Source of the DNA: Bordetella parapertussis
Lineage (GTDB): Bacteria > Pseudomonadota > Gammaproteobacteria > Burkholderiales > Burkholderiaceae_C
DNA length: 29,874 nt
NCBI GenBank assembly: GCA_945900685.1
Contig: CAMDJS010000013.1
Location: 1 to 29,874, forward strand
Reading direction: 5' to 3'
The notes below the pieces were generated by a model, which saw nothing but the letters and a program-made list of their open reading frames with translations, was not told the origin of the DNA and searched no databases. Shown piece after piece: positions 8,119 through 13,561 of this stretch; position 1 is the stretch's first letter, and each line of letters starts with the position of its first letter. The translations under genes were made by a program, and so were the position numbers.

Positions 8119-8922
8119 ATGAATTGGATTGACAGCCATTGCCATTTAGACGCACATGAATTTGCCGCAGACCGGGATGCGGTACGTGCAGCAGCACGCG
8201 CGGCCGGTGTGACTACCTGTGTGATTCCGGCGGTGGAGGCGAGCAACTTTGACACGGTGCGAGCGCTGGCGCATCAACATGGCGATGTGTATGCGCTGGG
8301 CATACACCCGATGTACACGGCACAAGCGGCTGAAGCCGACTTGCAAACGCTTGACGTGCAACTGCAGCAGCACCGCAGCGACCCGCGCTTGGTGGCTGTC
8401 GGGGAAATAGGGCTCGATGGTTTTGTGCCGGGCTTGGACATGGCGCGTCAGCAAGTGTTTTACAAAGCGCAACTCAAACTGGCGCAACAACATGATTTAC
8501 CGGTCATCTTGCATGTACGCCGTAGCGCGGATTTGCTGCTGCAAGGCTTGCGGCAAACGCCAGTCATTGGCGGCATTGCGCATGCATTCAACGGCAGCCT
8601 GCAACAAGCGCAGATGTTTGTTGACTTGGGATTCAAGCTGGGTTTTGGTGGTGCCTTGACTTACGAGCGGGCCTTGCAGTTGAGCCGCTTGGCAACCGAA
8701 TTACCGCTGGACGCGATGGTGCTGGAAACCGACTCGCCCGACATACCGCCGCATTGGTTGTACGTGACCGCAGAGCAGCGCGAGGCGGGTGTGGCGCAAG
8801 GGAGAAACACACCGGCGCAGGTGCCGCGCATCGCCCAGGTGCTGGCTGATTTGCGGGGTGTGTCCGTGGAGGAAGTGCGGGAGGCGACGACTAAAAATGT
8901 GCGGCAGGTGTTGGGTTTGTGA
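8119..8922 (+). CDS. TatD-family metal-dependent hydrolase
   Basis: A 267-residue TatD-family TIM-barrel hydrolase; members act as metal-dependent DNases and take part in DNA repair or quality control. The first metal motif SHCHLD is at residues 5-10, followed by GIHPMY, VGEIGLDG (about 97-104), VILHVRRS (His ligand), GIAHAFNGS and the C-terminal ETDSPDIPP with its metal Asp. All expected ligands are present. The ATG at 8119 directly precedes the conserved DSHCHLD; the frame is open from 8053 but the extra residues are not TatD-like and have no ribosome site. In many Burkholderiales tatD lies near lolCD, so the lipoprotein operon between them may be an insertion (inference). The specific paralogue cannot be named, so no symbol is given. 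Confidence 0.93.
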   Translation: MNWIDSHCHLDAHEFAADRDAVRAAARAAGVTTCVIPAVEASNFDTVRALAHQHGDVYALGIHPMYTAQAAEADLQTLDVQLQQHRSDPRLVAVGEIGLDGFVPGLDMARQQVFYKAQLKLAQQHDLPVILHVRRSADLLLQGLRQTPVIGGIAHAFNGSLQQAQMFVDLGFKLGFGGALTYERALQLSRLATELPLDAMVLETDSPDIPPHWLYVTAEQREAGVAQGRNTPAQVPRIAQVLADLRGVSVEEVREATTKNVRQVLGL

Positions 8923-9021
8923 TTGGAACTGAGGGTGCGCAATGTGAATGTCGAGAATGCTGCGAAACACGGTTTACCGACTCGATTCTTTCTGCGCCTG
9001 CGCTTATTTTTGTTAGCTGTA

Positions 9022-9058
9022 GCTTGCAAATACCTGTTTTTATGGATAATATGCAAGC
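9022..9058 (+). promoter_or_regulatory. Candidate hipBA promoter/operator
   Basis: The inverted repeat GCTTGCA (9022-9028) and TGCAAGC (9052-9058) flanks the hexamer GATAAT (9045-9050), which differs from the -10 consensus at one base. The hipB ATG used here is at 9060, so the message would have almost no leader. A GGATA half-site (9044-9048) resembles the half-sites of E. coli HipB operators, with an imperfect TACC partner 9 nt to its left. HipB-type antitoxins normally repress their own promoter; binding here is inference. Confidence 0.4.
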
Positions 9059-9059
9059 C

Positions 9060-9329
9060 ATGACTGACAATATTCGACTCCCCGATGAATTGGGACAACA
9101 ACTGCAAGCCCGCCGCAAAGCGCTGGGCATGAGCAAGTCCGCGCTGGCAGAAAGGGCGGGCAAGGTGCGCGAAGTCATCTACCGTTTGGAAGCGGGCGAA
9201 GAGTCCACGGTGTCTTCGCTGTTTGCCGTCATGGGTGCTTTGGGCTTAGTGATGCGCGTCGAGCATGTTGGTATGCCGACTGCCAGCGAGGTTGCGGCCA
9301 GGTTCATGGAAGACGACGATGCTTCCTGA
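9060..9329 (+). CDS. hipB: HipB-like antitoxin, XRE-type DNA-binding protein
   Basis: An 89-residue antitoxin and autorepressor that should neutralise the HipA kinase encoded next. A single Cro/C1-type helix-turn-helix covers about residues 8-60: LGQQLQARRKALGMSKSALA, then AGKVREVIYRLEAGEES and VSSLFAVMGALGLVMRVE. Length matches E. coli HipB (88). Three in-frame ATGs lie close together (9042, 9051, 9060); I chose 9060 because the two upstream codons fall inside the inverted repeat and -10-like element, but 9042 and 9051 remain possible. The C-terminal tail (MEDDDAS) is acidic. The gene overlaps hipA by 11 bp, as is usual for coupled toxin-antitoxin pairs. Confidence 0.88.
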   Translation: MTDNIRLPDELGQQLQARRKALGMSKSALAERAGKVREVIYRLEAGEESTVSSLFAVMGALGLVMRVEHVGMPTASEVAARFMEDDDAS

Positions 9330-10542
9330 AAAAATTCGTCAGCTGAATGTGTCTATTGGCGACGCTGACAACGCTGGTCAGTTGATACGTTCATCTGTCT
9401 ACGAATTTCGCTATGTGCAGCCACAAGCTGAGCAAGCCGCTGTGGCTTTGCTCATGCCTGCTGCTAAACAACTCACTTGGCAAGATGGCGATTTGTTTCC
9501 GCCCATGGATCAGAATTTGCCTGAAGGCGACTTGTTCATGAAGATTCGGGAACTCTTTCCCAAGCAAACGCGGACACCCATGCACATGCTGGCGCTTATC
9601 GGACGAAATGGCATTGGTCGCTTGGGCTATAGCGTGCCAGACATTGCTGTGACACCCATGCCAAGAACCATCAGCAAAAGCGAATTGTTGAAAACGGCTT
9701 ACACGCCTGAGGTGTTCAACGAACTGGTGGCTGCGTACCTGAGCACAGGGGCGGGCATCGCCGGGATGCAGCCCAAAATCATGGTGCCTGACCGGCCTAC
9801 CGTGCCTATTCCATCGCTTATCGTCAAAGCGGCCAGCGCCGCTTATCCGGGCTTAGCCGCCAACGAATTTCTGTGCCTGACGGCTGCCAAGGAAGCAGGT
9901 ATTGACACACCAACATTTGCGCTATCGGACGATGGACAAATGCTGGTGCTGGACCGTTTTGACCTGATTGTTCATGAGGATGGGCAGACAGAGCGCCTAG
10001 GGTTTGAGGACATTGCAGCATTGGCCGGATTACGCGTGCGAGACATTTTGTCGGACCGCAAATACCAAGGTAGCTACCAACGCATTGCAGAACTGATGCG
10101 CCAACTACAGCTTCCTAGCGATAACTTGCATCGGTTTTTTGAGCAAGTCGCGTTTTCTGTCATGGTGCATAACGGCGATGCGCATTTGAAAAATTTTGGT
10201 TTGCTTTACCGTTCAACCCAAGACATGTGGCTGGCCCCAATGTTCGATGTGGTGACCACCAGCATTTACACCTATACCCAATACGCGGGTGGCCCCGAGT
10301 TGCAAGACCGAACCTTGGCGCTTAAATTGTTTGCGGGCAAAAACCAAACTCGGGACTATCCCAGTAAAAAAGAACTGGAAGACTTTGGACAACGCATCTG
10401 CGGTGTCAGCCAGCCTGCGCGAACACTGGAGCGCATTGCACAAGCCATGCAAGACACCATGAAAAAAACGACTGGCGATGCGCGTGTGCCAGACTCCTTG
10501 CGGAAGAAAATGGCAGAGGCTTGGGAGTGGGGGTATGGGTGA
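9319..10542 (+). CDS. hipA: HipA-family serine/threonine kinase toxin
   Basis: A 407-residue HipA-type kinase. HipA toxins phosphorylate targets such as glutamyl-tRNA synthetase and stop growth. The N-terminal subdomain ends in NLPEGDLFMKIRELF (about 66-80); the kinase core has an ATP lysine in SLIVKAAS (K170), LVLDRFD, the catalytic loop HNGDAHLKNFG (D287, N292) and the metal aspartate in LAPMFDVV (D310). These are intact, so an active kinase is expected. The flexible P-loop reads GAGIAGMQPK (144-153); by alignment with E. coli SIAGAQEK, the autophosphorylated Ser150 is Gly146 here and the second Ser position found in HipT-type proteins is Ala148. The ATG at 9319 overlaps hipB by 11 bp. A frame to the left (9265) overlaps hipB further and is not HipA-like. 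Confidence 0.92.
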   Translation: MLPEKIRQLNVSIGDADNAGQLIRSSVYEFRYVQPQAEQAAVALLMPAAKQLTWQDGDLFPPMDQNLPEGDLFMKIRELFPKQTRTPMHMLALIGRNGIGRLGYSVPDIAVTPMPRTISKSELLKTAYTPEVFNELVAAYLSTGAGIAGMQPKIMVPDRPTVPIPSLIVKAASAAYPGLAANEFLCLTAAKEAGIDTPTFALSDDGQMLVLDRFDLIVHEDGQTERLGFEDIAALAGLRVRDILSDRKYQGSYQRIAELMRQLQLPSDNLHRFFEQVAFSVMVHNGDAHLKNFGLLYRSTQDMWLAPMFDVVTTSIYTYTQYAGGPELQDRTLALKLFAGKNQTRDYPSKKELEDFGQRICGVSQPARTLERIAQAMQDTMKKTTGDARVPDSLRKKMAEAWEWGYG

Positions 10543-10616
10543 GTGAAGTAGTTTTTAGAAATTTTTTTGATGCGAGATGGTGGAATTACTAATATTCTCA
10601 GCCATCACACCTTCAC

Positions 10617-11102
10617 TTAATCAAAGTTGTACTTCCTGCTTGAGTCTACCCCGCGCCATTGCCAGAGCCATACGTTCGAAAATTCACATCTGTCTGTCCA
10701 TTTAGTGACATCTTCTTTGGCGTATCGACTGAATTCCTGATACCTTTTCACAGCGTCTAGATACAACGACTTGTCAGGACTGCCGCTATAAGTCACGAGA
10801 CATTTTTGCGTTTCTAATCTATCGTCGATCTGTTTGATTAGCCGCTCAATTGCTTCTATTTGACTTGTATCTTGGGAATCAGACAACTCCTGTTTTAGCG
10901 AGGCTCTCGTCTGAAACATGGCTAATTTGTATCCGTTATCAAAAATTGTTCTTATCTTCTCTGATGTAACTTCTTTAGGGGTAAATTGGTTAGTGTTGAT
11001 GTCATCCTCAACGACAAAAATACACAGCAACTTCCTCCATTGCTCATAGACCAACTCTTTGCCTCTTCGCAGGTGATCTTGTTCGTATTTGTCTGCGGTC
11101 AT
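10617..11102 (-). CDS. Hypothetical protein, second gene of the nuclease unit
   Basis: A 161-residue protein I do not recognise. It is soluble, with no signal peptide or membrane helix. The middle (about 55-100) is strongly helical and charged (LKQELSDSQDTSQIEAIERL then IKQIDDRLE), likely a short coiled coil, and the C-terminus is rich in aromatic residues (VWLWQWRG). It starts 24 bp after the stop of the PD-(D/E)XK-like gene, so the two are probably cotranscribed. The region is visibly AT-richer than the core genes on both sides, and codons such as AGA, TTA and ATA-type choices are commoner, which suggests acquisition. Its end converges with hipA across 74 bp. It might be a partner, inhibitor or specificity subunit of the nuclease, but nothing in the sequence proves that. 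Confidence 0.7.
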   Translation of the reverse strand: MTADKYEQDHLRRGKELVYEQWRKLLCIFVVEDDINTNQFTPKEVTSEKIRTIFDNGYKLAMFQTRASLKQELSDSQDTSQIEAIERLIKQIDDRLETQKCLVTYSGSPDKSLYLDAVKRYQEFSRYAKEDVTKWTDRCEFSNVWLWQWRGVDSSRKYNFD

Positions 11103-11126
11103 TTCATTTTCCTTTTATTGCTGGAA

Positions 11127-11615
11127 CTATTTCAAGTAGTTCAGCATCTCGACGATACCGCTGGCGGCAGATGAACTTTTGCTCTGCTTCTCCGAGCGCA
11201 AGTCCTCAAGTACCCGCTTATATGGAATAAGTTCAACGCCCAGTTCTTCCATGATCGTCAATTCAGCCTCGTCCTTCAAGACTGCGTGAACAATGAACTT
11301 TCTCCAGCTGGCATCTGAAAGTATTTCGTTCCTACGTTTGACCTTTCTTGGACTGGTGAACTTCTTAGCAACCCATTGCTCAACACCTGCGCGAAGTTCT
11401 TTTTTGTTTCGCTTACGTGCGTTCTTATCGCCACCGATGTAGTTAACAGGCCGATAACTGATCTGAACTTCTACGTGCCAGCACTCCATACCTTCAGGGT
11501 TAGGTCGAATTGCTAAAAGATCAATTTCATCATTTCCTGACTTTATTCCACGTATCGTGAAAAAGTTCTGCCTGTTTAGCCATTCTTCAACCAGTTGTTC
11601 GTCGAGTAGAGCCAT
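11127..11615 (-). CDS. Predicted PD-(D/E)XK-like nuclease
   Basis: A 162-residue soluble protein with a likely restriction-endonuclease-like core. The pattern NRQNFFTIRG-IKSGNDEIDLLAIR followed by WHVEVQIS matches a PD-(D/E)XK site with Asp32 (EID), Glu49 and Gln51 in the E-x-Q variant of the E-x-K motif, spaced by about 16 residues as in Mrr, YraN and related folds. A basic stretch (NARKRNKKELR, then RKVKRRNE) could contact DNA or RNA. The C-terminal tail is Ser/Lys-rich and poorly conserved-looking. It is the first gene of a two-gene minus-strand unit. The ATG at 11615 has a GGAT ribosome site about 7 nt upstream. It could be a standalone restriction or defence nuclease; that is inference from fold and neighbours. 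Confidence 0.72.
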   Translation of the reverse strand: MALLDEQLVEEWLNRQNFFTIRGIKSGNDEIDLLAIRPNPEGMECWHVEVQISYRPVNYIGGDKNARKRNKKELRAGVEQWVAKKFTSPRKVKRRNEILSDASWRKFIVHAVLKDEAELTIMEELGVELIPYKRVLEDLRSEKQSKSSSAASGIVEMLNYLK

Positions 11616-11681
11616 TTGTTATCCAATGTTCAATCAGTGTTACTTCAAATAGTATCACTTTGAGTTCTATTCAGTCATACC

Positions 11682-11712
11682 AAAAAACTACGAACCCCTG
11701 TCAGTTCGTAGT
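11682..11712 (-). terminator. Intrinsic terminator, minus strand
   Basis: A perfect 9-bp stem, ACTACGAAC at 11687-11695 and GTTCGTAGT at 11704-11712, with an 8-nt loop. Read on the minus strand it is followed at once by six T residues (A-run at 11682-11687), the layout of a Rho-independent terminator. No minus-strand gene ends here, so it may insulate the nuclease unit from read-through, or it may be a remnant. Confidence 0.55.
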
Positions 11713-11721
11713 CTTGTAGGT

Positions 11722-11750
11722 CCTCAAACTAACATTAGTCTGCGTTGAGG
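11722..11750. other. Second inverted repeat upstream of the 145-residue gene
   Basis: Nested arms: outer CCTCAA (11722-11727) with TTGAGG (11745-11750) and inner ACTAA (11728-11732) with TTAGT (11735-11739), a 5-nt bulge lying on the right side. It lies 55 bp before the ATG at 11806 and could be a leader hairpin, an operator or part of a small RNA. There is no T-run on either side, so it is not a typical terminator. Confidence 0.4.
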
Positions 11751-11805
11751 GCGGCAAAGGTTAGAGCTCATTGAGGCTACGGATCAACGGTTTCGCGACA
11801 TTTCA

Positions 11806-12243
11806 ATGGAAACGCCTTTGTCAAAGGAAGAAATATTTGACCACTTACGGCCTTGCGACAGACCGTTTGACCCACAAACCCAGTGGTACTGTTACCTGAT
11901 AAAACATCAATTCCTACGACCTGAGTACGTGTTCTGTAGCGACTGGGGTGAGCCTATGTCTAGCATTTCCGAATTGGCCCTATACATCCAACAACTTGCA
12001 AGAAAAAGAAGGGGTTTGCCTGACCATCTGGTACCTGATGTCAACAGTCCATTTTCCGAAGGTGCACTTATGTTTCACCGCATTCATGGTTTGTGCACTG
12101 TGCTGGAGACGAACCAAAAGGAAGACACTGTTGTGGTGTCCACTGAAAACCACGGCATCAAAACCTACAGACTTTCATATGTACTCACGCGCAAATCGAT
12201 ATTTGTTGTGGAGACTAAGCCGCCAACCGACAGCAGTTCATAA
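11806..12243 (+). CDS. Hypothetical protein, lone accessory gene
   Basis: A 145-residue soluble protein I cannot place in a family. The N-terminal half carries HLRPCDRPFD and a WYCYLIKHQFLRPEYVF segment with several aromatics; the C-terminal half (about residues 85-140: GALMFHRIHGLCTVLE, then DTVVVSTENHGIKTYRLSYVL) reads like a small beta-barrel similar in pattern to the SH3-like segments of some helicases and CarD-type proteins, where a His-x-x-x-G-x-G-x-V core recurs. That likeness is pattern-based only. It stands alone between two hairpins on its left and the spermidine-synthase-like gene on its right, 16 bp away. No good ribosome site precedes the ATG. Being AT-richer than its right neighbour, it probably belongs to the accessory block. 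Confidence 0.65.
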   Translation: METPLSKEEIFDHLRPCDRPFDPQTQWYCYLIKHQFLRPEYVFCSDWGEPMSSISELALYIQQLARKRRGLPDHLVPDVNSPFSEGALMFHRIHGLCTVLETNQKEDTVVVSTENHGIKTYRLSYVLTRKSIFVVETKPPTDSSS

Positions 12244-12248
12244 CTAGC

Positions 12249-12254
12249 GACAAT
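12249..12254 (+). promoter_or_regulatory. Candidate -10 element of the spermidine-synthase-like gene
   Basis: GACAAT ends 5 nt before the ATG at 12260. As a -10 element it would start transcription at about the start codon. No ribosome site is visible and no clear -35 is found. It is the same motif and spacing as before tatD and lolC. Confidence 0.4.
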
Positions 12255-12259
12255 CCCTC

Positions 12260-13015
12260 ATGGCCTCCACCCCACCCAAACTCCCGCAAGTCAATGTGTC
12301 CGAGCACGGCAAGGTGCGCTATTTGCATCTGGGTACGGTGTGGGCGCAGGGCTCTATGTTGCTCAACAAACCGAACGACATTGAGTTGGACTATGTGCAG
12401 CGCATGCAGGCCTGGTTGTTGTTTCAGGATGCAGACGAGGTGGAAGGCATGCACGCCATGCAGTTCGGTCTGGGTGCGGCTGCGCTCACCAAAAACTGTC
12501 ACCAAGTGCTGAAGATGCGCACCACCGCCATTGAGCTCAATCCGCAGGTGATTGCGGCTTGTCGCACTTGGTTTGAGCTGGGCGCAGATGATGAACGCTT
12601 GAACGTGGTGCTCGGCGACGCCGCCGAGGTCGCGGCACACGCACATTGGCAAGGGCAGGTCGATGTGTTGCATGTCGATTTGTATGACGACAAAGCTGCT
12701 GCGCCTGTCTTGGATGACCCGGTCTTTTATGGCCATTGCAAAAACCTGTTGACCCAACGCGGATGCATGCTGGTCAATTTGTTTGGTCGCTCTTCCAGCT
12801 TTGAGCGCAGCCTGGGGCACATCCGACAGGCCTTTGGCGCTGACACGGTGTGGGCTTTCAAGCCGACGCGCGAAGGCAATACCGTGGTGTTGGCGCTTCG
12901 CACGGCGCAACACCCCACAGAAGAATTGTTACAGGCGCGTGCCGCAGAGATTCAAAAGCGCTGGCGCTTGCCTGCGCCGCAATGGCTGCGGCTTCTCCGA
13001 CCAACAGCGTCGTAG
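12260..13015 (+). CDS. Spermidine synthase-fold protein
   Basis: A 251-residue protein with the Rossmann fold of spermidine/spermine synthases and class I methyltransferases. The nucleotide-binding part shows MQFGLGAAALTKNC (the usual LGLGGG loop in altered form), AIELNPQVIAACR with the acidic residue at the end of the second strand, a GDAAEV segment and VDVLHVDLYD, matching the family's D-motif near the active site. The N-terminal beta-hairpin domain is short. The polyamine-specific residues are not convincing, so it may use a different acceptor; calling it SpeE would be unsafe. The ATG at 12260 fits both the fold and the -10-like GACAAT just upstream. It ends 38 bp before the tctB start and might be cotranscribed with it, although tctB has its own candidate promoter. 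Confidence 0.8.
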   Translation: MASTPPKLPQVNVSEHGKVRYLHLGTVWAQGSMLLNKPNDIELDYVQRMQAWLLFQDADEVEGMHAMQFGLGAAALTKNCHQVLKMRTTAIELNPQVIAACRTWFELGADDERLNVVLGDAAEVAAHAHWQGQVDVLHVDLYDDKAAAPVLDDPVFYGHCKNLLTQRGCMLVNLFGRSSSFERSLGHIRQAFGADTVWAFKPTREGNTVVLALRTAQHPTEELLQARAAEIQKRWRLPAPQWLRLLRPTAS

Positions 13016-13017
13016 GT

Positions 13018-13023
13018 GACAAT
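13018..13023 (+). promoter_or_regulatory. Candidate -10 element of tctB
   Basis: GACAAT directly after the stop of the spermidine-synthase-like gene. Transcription would begin near 13030, leaving a leader of about 24 nt that contains the CAGGAG ribosome site at 13041-13046. No clear -35. Confidence 0.35.
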
Positions 13024-13053
13024 CACGTCTTTGCTCTCTTCAGGAGTTTTACT

Positions 13054-13551
13054 TTGTCAATCAAGAGCCAAAAAGATTTCACTTCTGGGGTGATGTTTAC
13101 GTTAACCGGCGCTGCGTTTGCTTGGAGTTCGGCCACAGAATTCACGGTCGGTAGCGCCAGCCAAATGGGGCCGGGTTATTTCCCACTGGTGCTGGGTTTG
13201 TTGCTGGTGCTGCTCGGTGGCTTCATCATGTTTTTCTCCTTGGTGGTGGAAACACCTGACGGCGGCTTGATCGGTGACATTGCGTGGCGACCGCTGCTGT
13301 GTATTTTGGGTGCTAATTTGTTGTTTGGCATTTTTTTGGGCGGCTTGCCGATGTTCGGTTTGCCTTCCATGGGCATCGTCGCCGCCATCTATGGTTTGTG
13401 CGGCTTGGCTTTGTTGGCCGATGCCGCGAGTTTCACCCTCAAACGCTGGCTGGTGCTGGCCAGCGTTCTTGCCCTAGGCAGTTACCTGGTGTTTATTCGC
13501 CTCTTGAATTTGCCCTTGCCCTTGTGGCCTGACTTCATCCAACTGAATTGA
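13054..13551 (+). CDS. tctB: Tripartite tricarboxylate transporter small permease TctB
   Basis: The small membrane subunit (165 residues, four predicted helices) of a tripartite tricarboxylate transporter, which imports citrate-like or other carboxylates with the large permease TctA. Family signs are KDFTSGVMFTLTGAAFAW at the N-terminus, QMGPGYFPLVLGLLL (the TctB GPGxFP motif) and a C-terminal pair of helices ending in LNLPLPLWP. The start is an unusual TTG at 13054: it lies 7 nt after CAGGAG and begins the conserved N-terminus, while the first in-frame ATG at 13093 would cut into the first helix region. Longer upstream frames overlap the previous gene. tctA follows after 10 bp. Confidence 0.9.
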   Translation: MSIKSQKDFTSGVMFTLTGAAFAWSSATEFTVGSASQMGPGYFPLVLGLLLVLLGGFIMFFSLVVETPDGGLIGDIAWRPLLCILGANLLFGIFLGGLPMFGLPSMGIVAAIYGLCGLALLADAASFTLKRWLVLASVLALGSYLVFIRLLNLPLPLWPDFIQLN

Positions 13552-13561
13552 TTGGAAACGC

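Noticed and set aside
10542..10617. AGTGAAG/CTTCACT inverted repeat spanning the convergent hipA gap
   Set aside because: Seven-base arms more than 60 nt apart, partly inside the two coding ends and without a T-run next to a compact stem; probably chance.
11722..11750. Possible integron attC site
   Set aside because: The outer arms do not fit the conserved core-site ends, there is no integrase gene, and no second similar site occurs nearby.
12215..12913. Minus-strand open frame of 232 codons
   Set aside because: Antisense to the spermidine-synthase-like gene, which has a recognisable fold.
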